Shown: positions 21,301 to 31,800 of the stretch, in pieces
Layout: each line of letters begins with the position of its first letter
Position numbering within the stretch: position 1 is the stretch's first letter
Source of the DNA: Ectocarpus siliculosus
Taxonomy: Eukaryota > Sar > Phaeophyceae > Ectocarpales > Ectocarpaceae
Direction: 5' to 3'
DNA: 64,000 nt
NCBI GenBank assembly: GCA_000310025.1
Contig: FN647938.1
Coordinates: 681,443 to 745,442, forward strand
Position numbers and translations under genes: made by a program
Notes under the pieces: model-generated
What the model was told of the DNA's origin: nothing
Databases searched by the model: none
What the model saw: only the letters and a program-made list of their open reading frames with translations

Positions 21301-24300
21301 CAATATAGTCTAGCTGAAGAACAATATCGAATCTCCCGAGGGAAAACGACTATTTTTTTACTGCCCGTGAGTTTACCCTTACCACCCCTCCCCCTCCCCC
21401 GGTGTGCCACAACCCTCAATCTACGTCACCAATCGGCTCTCCCCTCCCTCGCATCCACACCTACATGTATCCCATGCCATGACTGCAAGGTTGCAAAGGC
21501 TTACTGTAGTTCTTGCGGCCACTAATGGGGACGAAGAGACGTCCTCGCTCGCACCTCAACCGTACACGTTGGAGAAGCTGCAAGAGGGTCCGAAGTCAAC
21601 GGTATCGCTCTACGCGGGGCAGTATTAACTACTGTAGGGGCGACGCGTGTTGTGTATTGACCGAAAGCAACGAACTGGTGCCACCCCCCACCCGGCGCTT
21701 TGCGCGTGCCGCAACAGACCCGATATAGGATGTGGGTAGAATCCCAAAAACGAGCGATGACCGTGTCGGTTCGGAGCGCCAGCGGCCTTCCGGTGGCAGA
21801 CCCAATCAGCCAAAAGTGCAACCCGTACGTGATTCTAACGGTCGTGGAGAACAGCATGTGAGGGTCGAGGTCTAGGGCGGGTGGGTAGGCTGGGCTGTTG
21901 ATTGGCTACTTGTGCAGAAACGAGGGGCGTATTTCGCCGTCTGTGATAGGTCAGTGTCCAAGTTGTAGACACCTCTAAGAACGGAGAATATCACCGCCAT
22001 AAGACCCTTCTTTATGGAAACATAATCTTGCAATTATATCTTGGCATTTTGACCCAAGATTTGCTCACAATATATCTCCGCGAAGATTTGCAGTATCGCG
22101 ATTTTATGAGGGGGAAATCTTGAATCTTGAAAATGCGGCGTGTTGTTCCTCTCTTCTGCTTGAAGTTGAAAAAGGCACAACGGCCACCTGGTCCACAGAA
22201 GATGCCAAGGTGTGGCGAAAAGTGAGCATGACGCAGTTGTAGAAGGGGCGTCCCTCCCCCAGCTGTATCGCCTCAACACTGTGGGTGGATACTAGCGATG
22301 GGCGCCTACCTGGGGTGCAAAATTGAATCCGTTGCCCACGAGCTCATGTCAAGCGGAGAAACAAAACTGTTCCATTGCTGTCCAACTGACAAGAAAGTGC
22401 ATCAACCCGAGGCCGATGACACCCATGCACGTATCTCACGATGTAGCAGGCGTACCGAGGTCAAACCTCCGGCGCTGTCATCTGCACCCATGGATTTGGC
22501 TCGGGTGCAAACGGTTTGGGTGTGGGGTGATTCGATGAAGAGATAGAAGCGTCGCACACGACAGAGCAGTGTTGGCAAAACGTTCCTCCTGCTCTATTTT
22601 TCTACTTCAAAATAAAGTACTCTTTGAACGGTCCCTCGACAGACTGGTGATGACGCACGTGGAACGAGCCAGGGCAAATACGCATTTTTTTCGCGCGCCT
22701 TGGTTGTTTTCGTTCGCTGTCGGCGCCCGTGGCGCCGACACAGTGACGCCAGGGTGCGTTAGAGACCCTTGCGAGTGTGCGACGTGCAGATTTCATGGCG
22801 TTATGGACGATTGGGTCGACTGACCTTCGGTGATCGCGCCGCACTGAGGCAAGATTTGTTACGCCGCCTCAAGATATGTCGGAAGGCTCGTTTCGACAGA
22901 TCTTGGGTCAAGGTTTGTTCGAAAGGGCAGATTTCGGGCCTCGAGAAATCTTGGCCAAGATATATCGGAAGATTTTGCTCCCATAAATCGTGAAACTGGC
23001 AGATCTTGGCCAAGATCAAGATTTATCGACAAGATTTTGTTCCCATAAATCGGGGTCTAAGAGGCATTCGACACACAAACAAAAGCGTGCAATGACCCGA
23101 TGCCCCGATATCTTCATCACATTTCCCGTCGCGTGCATCGCCTAGCGATATTCTTAGCTCCAATGCTTGTCTCATCTTAATCCAAGTCTTTTTACCCCAC
23201 TCCTACTCTTGTACATCCTCTCTGCGCCGCCGTTTGTCATTCCCGTTGTTTTTTATAACATTTGCTGCCTTTTCATGCCTCGCGCTCGCTCTAGAGATGA
23301 TCCCCAGCAGCAGGTAGAGACAATATCCCACCGACTCCAGACCAAGAAAGGGGGAGACGCAGGCGCCTCGTCCCCCCCCGCGGCCGGTCATGCCCACCAC
23401 CACCACCACAGCAACGCCCAAAGCCATCACGCCGACGCTCCGTCGATCCCGACGAAGTCTACGTCAAAGTCGTCTACGAAGAACGCTCGAAAGAACGTTG
23501 CGGGTTCGAAACAGAAGACTGGCACTGAAAAAACCTACAGCTTTCAGTGGGACGAAGGTAAGAAAACGAACGAATTTTGGCCGTGCTTGTTGGAATGAAC
23601 CGCATGTCTTGGCATTTTGGTCTCAAGTCCATACGATGTGATCCATTGGGAGAAAACACGAAATCGACCGTGTTTGTGTTGCTAGCATACAATGTTGTAT
23701 TGTGATGTCTTGGTCTCCAAGTCTCACGGAGACAGCTTTCGACTTCATACGCGCGCGTTGCAAAAAGCCCATCATGATCGCAAACGCATCCATGCGGCAA
23801 CGTTTACCGTGGCTTGCGTGGTCCTGGAGAACCCCGCAGCTCTCTGCCCTAGCCTTGTTCGGATGTTTAACTCTTCGGCGGAAAGACTATTGGCCGTGCC
23901 TGATAGGGTTGGCGTAGTCATAGCTCAGAGATGGGTTGCGAGCAGAAACTTACCAAGGAAAGCATCAGATGTGAGCCCCTTCCTCCTCTTCATCGCATGC
24001 CATGCTCCAGAGTTTCTGCTTCCCGGGGTGTCGGACTCAGCGACGATCATCTTCACGGTTCTCCACCAAGCGCCAACGCGGGCGGTGTGCCTGGGACAGA
24101 CGTTCGTGGAGCCAAAGCGGTTCAAGAAGAACATGGAACACGTGTGCACCGTCGCCCTCGCGAAGAAGCAGGTACTGTAGATCCGTGTTTGGAGGAAGAG
24201 CGTCAGACGCGGCAGTGGTGTGGGTTGAGGTAGCTCGTTCGTTAGTCACGGGTTGTGGGGGGTGGAAGACGGGCCCGCTGTACTTGAGTTGTGCCCGTCT

Positions 24301-27300
24301 CCCTTTTCCTTACACTTGCGTTTGTGGCTCTTCGCCTCTGTGGAAAGAACCAAGCCCATACTTGTACGTGAGGCACGAATTTTCTTCGATGACACCGCCG
24401 TGGCACCCACAGAATCCGCCTCTTTCGAAGCACAATACTCAACTTTTCACCCTTTGGTCGCGGCAATGCACTTTTCGAGGATCGTATGCGATCATTTCCT
24501 CACTTTTTTACATGGTGCCAGCACCCTTTTCCTAATTCTCGAGGATCGAAGATCCTAGTTGCGTTGTCGTTCTGCTTTTCACTCAAATTCCTCGGCATGG
24601 CAGCGTATAATCGCCTCCTTCGGCTTTTCCCGTCCCTCAGCGGATAGCGATGTCGGAATTCGTGCTCCAGTGCTTCCACCACTGGTCACTGAGTCCAAGC
24701 CTCTCACCCTTAGCTACCAATATTGTCCACAGCCCGTGCGTGAGGTCTGCCCGTTCCACCTATGCAGCATCGATCAGGGGCCGACTGATGTATTGCTCGG
24801 CGTGAGACATTGTGTTGTGTGAGGCATCGGAAACACGCCGAGCGACATGCAATAGTTTCCATGGCGTGGTTTCATTGCTTGGACAGCAGTAGGCTGGTGT
24901 CCCTTCGACGGAAGCTCGTAACCACGTTAAAGGCAGTTCCCGCACCGGCCGGCTGATGTACTGCTCGGCGTGAGACATTGTGATGTGTGAGGTATCGGAA
25001 ACACGCCGAGCGACATGCCATAGTTTCCATGGCGTGGTTTCATTGCTTGGACAGCAGTAGGCTGATGTCCTTCGACGGAAGCTCGTAACCACGTTAAAGG
25101 CAGTTCCCGCACCGGTTTTCCCCTGTCTGTCTAGGTGGAGGTACCCTCCGCACCGCACAACCGCGGAGAGGAGGCGACAATCGCCAATATTGATTCGGCG
25201 AAACCAGGCAAGCTCACGTTCACGATAAGGTGAGGAATTGGAAATTAAGGCCGGGGGGGGGGGGGGTTCTCATGGTGTGCTTGATGCAGCCGTTCGACCG
25301 ACAGGAACTCGCCCCCGAGATGATGGACTCATTTCACCCCGAACACAGAAATTTCTGCAACTTTTGCGCGACAAATAGTCTGCTTGGACATATCTCCCGC
25401 TCCTCACAAGCGACGGCGATCTTGTGCTCGCCCGAGTTTCATCCAAATCCAACCATGTCGCATCAGCATCAAGTTCCGCACCTCTTCCGCCACTGCGTCA
25501 GATTTCGCCACAGTGTACAAACACACTGACCATGGGGCCTACATGTAGTGTGATGCTCCAGCCTTATGTAAACGATCAAGATACATCCGTCCCGGCCCAA
25601 GAAAGTCCGATCCAGTCGGGACAAGGGCGTTGGTCGGGTAGAATCTTGGTCGGGCCGTCGCTTGGTGGCCACCCGCGCCATAATGCTCCCGCCCAACGAT
25701 TTTTTCAGTGACGCTAAAGAGCCATAGAAGAATGTCCAGTGCACACTGCATCGACAGCTTTCTGTTCGTACGTCTGTTCACAGAGGCACGATATCGACAT
25801 CCTTGTAGACCTTTCCACTCAAGATGTAGTACTGAGAGCTACTTTAACGTACCCGCCAACAACCCCAAGTTTCTTTTCTTCGAAATTCATCTCATTCCAA
25901 TTTGTCGTCTATTATACTATACCCCACCACCATTTTCCAAACTCTTCTTCCAAACATGGAAACATTGGCCTTTAGCACGCGCACGGGTTCAGTTCATTCG
26001 ATTAACCCGCACTGCTCGTCTGTGTGATGCCATGACCGTGGTCGGGTCTCAACTCTGTTGCTTTTTGTCCTCATCAGCCATACATATACGTGTTCCGTGG
26101 TTGTTGTCTTGTAGGCGACGCTGGCATAACACTTGATTGGGATGCCTGTATCATACCCAAAAGCGTCTATTATGACTATTTCATCATGTTACGCGGACGT
26201 GCGGTTTTGTGTGCAGGCAGCTTCAATCACCCCGTAAGCTAAGGAGGATGATGACCCCCATCCTCACGCAACGCGTAACCCCAAGCAAGTAGAAATTCAC
26301 TTTAGCGCACTAACATGACTTGCTTCCTGGTGTTTTTGACGTTAAACGATTTGTCTTGTCTATCTCAGGAAGGCCTCGTCCTGCGATGCGCACTGCTCGG
26401 AAGTGAATGGGCCCATCGCCGAAGAGGTACATGTTTTGCTGGTATGCCAACGGTTGTTTGCCGATAGCTCACGTGCATAGGTAGCGTAGGGTAGATACGA
26501 TAGACACGAAAGCGAAAGAACTGCTTCATGACGGCATCAGGAGGCCTTAGAAAGATGAAACTTGGGACGGAATAGTCATGAGGGGTGATAATCAAGCACG
26601 ATGGGCTACAGCAGTAGAAATAAGTATTTACTCCCGACCTAGAAGTTGTCACCCAGGCACTCGATGAGAATACGGTTCCATGGTATCTCTCGTCACGCCG
26701 ATCGCCACGTCCGATCAGCATTTGCCACGTCCATCGCACTAACCCAAACAACACCATCCCAATCGCCAAGATAAGCACAACCAACAGCAACATTCTTCCC
26801 TCCTCTATTTCATCCCCACCTCTTCTCGTGACTCCGCGGTGTGACAGATCAGCACGCTGGCGCTTGCGGAGGGCCAAGTGCGTGGGCGGCAGAACGAGTC
26901 AACTCCCCCCGTCATAGGCCACACCAAGGAGAGAGATGGGAACACGCACGCTAGTCACGACGAGAAGAATTCGCACGGTAGCAAAAGGTGACCGAAAATG
27001 AAGCAGCGTCGAACGAATATCAGTCGCCGCTGTTCAAGGCTCGAGATACACAGTTTCACGGAGAAATGCACTTTCGTGTTTGTATACTCTCTTTCATGAG
27101 CTAATAACCGGCAAGGATCAACAACGATGCGGCCGCGTCACCACAAACAAGAACCAACCAACGGCCCATGTTCATCAATCGCGCGCAGCAAACAACAAGC
27201 TACCGCCGCCCCTACGACTACACCGCCGAGAGGGCGGCTGGGTGCCACTGGAAAGACCGGCACCACGATGAAAGTCGGTGACTTGTCCACCGTGTGGTGG

Positions 27301-27443
27301 GTGTGCGTGTGGCAGGGTGTGCTGAAGATTTTCCGAAACCTGGGGGACGCGCAAGCTAAGGTAGCTGAACCAGATTGTGCAGTGGCAGTGGCAGTAGTCG
27401 TGGTCTTGGACGTGCTTGATGTTGCCCCGAAGACATCGCACTG

Positions 27444-27474
<31 letters not shown>

Positions 27475-28342
27475 GCGCGCGGGCCGTGCCGGGAACGCTG
27501 CAGTCGGAGCACTTTCTCCTCTACTCATAATTCTTGCGTGCTTTCCCCTAAAAACAACAATAGCCCTGATCGTTTCGCATTGCCTTGAAGATCAAAATGC
27601 GTACGTTTTCAACTTCCCATTTTCTCCTGTTGTTGTTTTCATTGTTGTTTCACTCGCTATATTTGGTCTCCAGTTACTCATCCGCCCGCGCAATCCGAAA
27701 GCCGCGCCCCCTGGCGCAACCTAACCTAGAATCCGCTCTGAAAACCCTGTCGCACATGCCATAACGTGTAACTATAACAGCTGACCCTGCCCCTCGACCG
27801 GTGGACCATAGCACCGGCTGAGGAAGAACCCGGCGGAAGGCCTGCAAGACCTGATCTGTGGCTCGTCTCCGCTAGCCCCAAGAGGTTCGCGAGAGCGTGG
27901 GTCGTGGCTTTGGAAAGGCTGTACAATGTTTTGTTTCAGTGGCCTCTATAGTTTGGGGTGGGAGGTGTGCTCTTGTTTCCTTCGGTGGCCTGTGTTGTAG
28001 GGTAGGCGTCATTGACTCTTTTCGTTCGACAGCGGGCCGGAGCGTGGTCCAGTATCGACAGCGGCAACTCGTGAAGTATGTGGAAGGCCGTGTCTCACGT
28101 CCACGTTCGGCCGGCTCGCAAGAAAGCAAGTATGGTAGCGTGCGAGGCAAACGGAGGCAAGACACATATATCGCCACCGGCCTAACCGCTTTTTCCTTCA
28201 ACCTGACCGCAGGTGTCTCGTTTTGCGATGCGTCTCAAAAGTGGACAAGCTGCGATTCGAGGAGATCATCGCCAGGAACCAAGCATGCCTCATACAACGT
28301 GCACCCGCCATCGTGGAGACATCCGCCGAGTCGATATCATAG
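18314..28342 (+). CDS. PHD-like zinc finger, IQ and C2 multidomain protein
   Basis: Predicted exons are 18314-18465, 18729-18868, 19034-19094, 19151-19190, 19564-19665, 20118-20200, 20971-21034, 21718-21857, 23295-23557, 24011-24171, 25135-25229, 26369-26426 and 27781-27884, then about 28044-28129 and 28213-28342. Phases match except for the uncertain 3' junction; an alternative stop lies at 27951. A zinc finger starts with LLCEGCG (C-x2-C-x11-C-x2-C-x4-H-x2-C, ending VVHNWC) and could close with DWVCWEC, the W-x-C-x2-C ending of PHD fingers. Two IQ-like helices follow (RAAGKIIRFISW and AILIQSFIRMRVAY). A C2 module then begins VSVRSASGLPVADP, then NPYVILTVVEN, is interrupted by a His/Ser/Lys-rich insert, and resumes at YSFQWDE, ATIIFTVLH and LGQTFVE. 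A second C2-like strand set is GKLTFTIR. Calmodulin binding and calcium-dependent membrane binding are expected from these families. The 5' end is not found. Confidence 0.5.
21998..23064. mobile_element. TIR-bounded non-coding element in an intron
   Basis: The left end (ccataagacccttctttatg, then gaaacataatcttg) is an imperfect inverted copy of the right end (caagattttgttcccataaa, then tcggggtctaagagg). The inner part near the right end also repeats gaagattttgctcccataaatcg and aaatcttggccaagat words. The element is about 1.07 kb, has no transposase ORF and lies in the intron between the two halves of the first C2 module. This is the form of a MITE or a degraded DNA transposon. Confidence 0.5.
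24781..25114 (+). repeat. 168-bp tandem duplication in an intron
   Basis: Two head-to-tail copies of a 168-bp unit start ccgactgatgtattgctcgg and ccggctgatgtactgctcgg, and both end in gttcccgcaccgg. Identity is very high over the whole unit. The duplication lies within the intron 24172-25134 of the C2 gene. Confidence 0.9.
26640..26877 (-). CDS. Candidate small single-pass membrane protein exon
   Basis: A minus-strand frame starts with ATG at 26877 and encodes a basic N-terminus, then DEIEEGR, then a strong transmembrane helix (MLLLVVLILAIGMVLFGLV) followed by RWTWQMLIGRGDRRDERYHG. A possible donor (GGA then GTAAAT) lies near 26635; otherwise the ORF runs to 26365. It sits inside an intron of the plus-strand C2 gene, so it would be a nested antisense gene. 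It could be chance, but a tryptophan-flanked helix with charged sides is unlike ordinary intron translation. Confidence 0.3.
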
Positions 28343-28879
28343 CGCCAGGTTCACTTGGGGAGGCGGGTAGCTGTGTTGTACGGGCACGCTGCAGAGTGGT
28401 GCACTCAACAGCGTAAAGGCGTTGTGGTGGAATGAAGCACGTTCCGAACGTGAATAGCCCTGTGGTGTTATTCGCTCCATCCTCAGTGGACGGGGATCAG
28501 CGTGCTGGGAAGCCGACAAGGTTCTATTCTCAGGCAAACGCCCAGGTGGAAAAAGGACCAATGCGTTCGAAGCATCAAAATATGCGACCAATCCAAAAAG
28601 ATTTTGCTTACAATGAGTACCTGAGCCTTTCGATGACCGGGTGAGTGTAATTGTGCAGCAATACTTCACATATTCCCCGCCCTGTGGGTTCTACTCCCTT
28701 CGGGCTTGCGACATAGACATGTCGTAACATTATCTGTTGGTTCCCTTCCCCCGCCGACCTTTCGGGCAAGTCCACGTCCCGCACTGGAGCTCTCACCGCA
28801 TTCTGATACACGATATATTCCTCTAGGGATCGCATGTTCTCGCTGTGTCTTTGACTTATGAGTACAAGGAGACACGCTG

Positions 28880-31800
28880 TCATTCTTCGTTGTGGTGCTC
28901 AAGCTCTGGATGGAGATGCAGTCCATCCGCGAATTCGCTCGGAGGTGCATGGCCCGGCGTTACCCGGGAAGTTGACCCCTTTCGCGTAGATCGGCGGCGG
29001 CTCGATGTGTCATTTATGGCGGCGGACGTTTCTGCTGGAGCATACACCTGGCAGGACGTGTTGAAAGAGTGTAGATACACACAGGTTAACACGATAGAAG
29101 CGACTCAGCCGCCACTAAATAGCAGAGGTTTGGTCTCCACCATACGGGCTCGGTTGGTTGTCCAGCCAGTGTTTCGCCAATGTAATTCCATTCATGGCCC
29201 ATGGCGTGTAGATTTCATCATCAGCCTCGAACTTTTCTGTGAATTCGCGGTCTTCTGCTGCCGTCGCACCAGTCGACGTTCAGCCAATCCTTGGAAAGGA
29301 ACCAACCGCCCCCGAACAGTAAAAAACAAACAACAAAAAACGCAAGAGGAAGCGATCCACGCACAGACTACAGCCAAACCTGCATGCCCTCGAACATTGA
29401 CCCTTTCCGGCCCGCGGTCCCCTGGTCAGAAATGGAAGCAATTGCCACGGAAGATCTTCGCCTTCCCATATTTTCGCCTGCGTCCGCAATGCTCACCTTG
29501 GTTGAGCGTCTCCGGCCTGGCGCTCGGTTTCCCTGGAAGGATTCCAAGAGAGAAGTAGCCTAATAGGTCGATCACGTTGAAGTTCAGCCAACGAGAAGGC
29601 ACTGGCGGCAGCAACTGACAGATGGCTGAGTGTGGTGTCCTAAACCTCGACGAACTGGCCGCACGGAGAAAAAAATAGCGTGTTCTGGTGTTGAAGGGGT
29701 GCCAGCTTGTTCGAAGCGAGTTGATCTCATCAGAGCAAAAAAAATATGAATGCAAGAAATAAGTCTGAACTCGAAGCAGAAAAGGACAGAAATAGGGTCG
29801 CAAGACCCCGCCTGATAGAAGCGTGGGTTCTATCGTAGATTATTGCCGCGATTTCTGCCAAGAGGAGAGGAAGAGCCCCCCAAAAGCACCCCGCTACTCT
29901 TCCACGGCCTGCCCTAAGGTAAGACCAGCGCACCTTCAGCGCTGAGGAACGCCGTCGCCCGTCGCCCTCTTGGCTTTCCCAATGTCCCTCTCCCGACAAA
30001 GAGCCCCGCGGAGCGCGATCGTCGGCGTATGACACTCTCCGAGCCCCCGCTTTGCTCGCCGCTATCGACACTCGTCTGCCCTCTGGCTGCAGCTGCTGGG
30101 CCTGATCGGCGGTTTTTTCTTCCTCTGAGCGGTGCATTGTTGTAGGAGGAGCGGTGGCGCGATAGTGTGTGTGGAGTCGGGAAAAGAAGAGAACGGGAGG
30201 GTGCGTGGGGCGGGAAGGAAGGGAAATGAAGAAACACCAAACGATCACAACCTTGCCGAGGACCCACCGAACCGTCGGTTCCCGTTTCATAAGAACGTCC
30301 CCAACAAATCCCAATCGCTTACGCCGACACCAGGTTAGTGTGCAATCGCGTCCTTTCGAGAACGTTCCTCACCATGAGAACACCTTTTACAACCTCCCTG
30401 GCCCAACGCCTATATAACGCCGGCAGTACCCAACACTTAAACTTCGTAGAACGCCCCTTGGTATCTTTCGCCCCCATACCTCTGACAACGCCGCGGGTTC
30501 TTCGTTTATCGATGAATTTCAATGAACAACTACTGTAGTATAGTTCCACAAGTATTGGCGCTGTTGCCATTGGTGTTCCTGTGGTTGGATAATTTGGATC
30601 ACGTTGATACAATTCCGTTGGCTGAGAATCGAGCCACCCCACGGACCTGTTGCAAACAACTCACCGCTACCACTACCAGAGCCGCTGCCGCTGGAGCTGC
30701 TAGTTCCGCCTGTCCCCCTCCCGCTCTCCCCTTCTCCCTTTCCTTCAGCCCCATACGCACCGTTGCCCTCGGCACCCGGTTTCGTCGGGTGGAGGCCCGG
30801 CTCCTCCGTCCCACCCTACACGACAATATCCGACGGCGACAGGGGGGCAGCCGATACACCGCGGGTGTATGGGGCAGGAGAGAAATGTTGTTGCCAGTGG
30901 TGGCCTTGAGGACACCGGATGGAGATTTATGTCTTCCGCGAGTCGCTGTTTCGATTGAGGAGCCACTCGGGCAGTGAGGGTGCTACGGACGGCTCGACAC
31001 GATTGGTTGGTGTTGGGTGCGCGGCAAGGGTGGACCGGCGGGTCGTTACGATTTGCTGTCAATAGCTCATTCGTGCAGGGTACGATAGTGGCTGATAGAT
31101 GGTGTAGCGCGGCATTCTTCTGTCACAGAGGTGGCACCAATGCTCCTCGAAAGCGAAGAACCACGCCTACTTTCGCAACCCAGCCGAACACCCATCACCA
31201 CAGACACAACGCCAAGCCATGGATCGGAAACTCCGAATCGAACTGTCAGAATAATGAGAGAAGGGACTAACGAACACTTTTCGAGTTAAGGATTTGAAGG
31301 CAAACACCGCTGGAGGAAACGTGGAGAGTTTGTTATGTGAGACTCCAGATGCTGCTTCTTAAGCATTCACCAAAGGTCGGTGTTGACGGACGTCCAGAAT
31401 AGATGTAGCGGGAAAAAAAAAACACTCATTTCGCCCAGAGGACAACATTGCGACCCGGTTGTCACAGAGCTTTCAATATTTTGAACATGCCAGGTGTCTT
31501 TATCGACCCAGAGGGGGCACCGGTAGAAACAGAGGGGGGGGGGGGGGTAGCCCGTGACGCAACTCGGCATACCAGTCCCCCCTTGTGGGCCCGACAGAGA
31601 AACCCAGTCCGCGAACCACAAGGCGCCATGGGTTATTGCAATTGACACGGCAGAAGTGTTTGAGCGTTTCACGACTGGTAAGGCTTGGAGCTGCTCAATC
31701 GGTACCTCTTCCGCCGCGGGTCCCCCTGCAACAATACCGGCGGGGGTTTTGTTGCTTGCTCCCCGCTTCCCTCCTACATCGCCCTGGTTTCGGAGGCCAT

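Noticed and set aside
27416-27724. Plus-strand ORF with two apparent transmembrane helices
   Set aside because: The hydrophobic residues come from a CT microsatellite and a pyrimidine-rich tract before a CAG, as expected of intron sequence.
28845-29558. 237-codon plus-strand frame with an IQ-like stretch in another frame
   Set aside because: Minus-strand exons 29034-28880 and 29614-29497 fit perfectly in phase here and give the C-terminus of the EF-hand-like protein.
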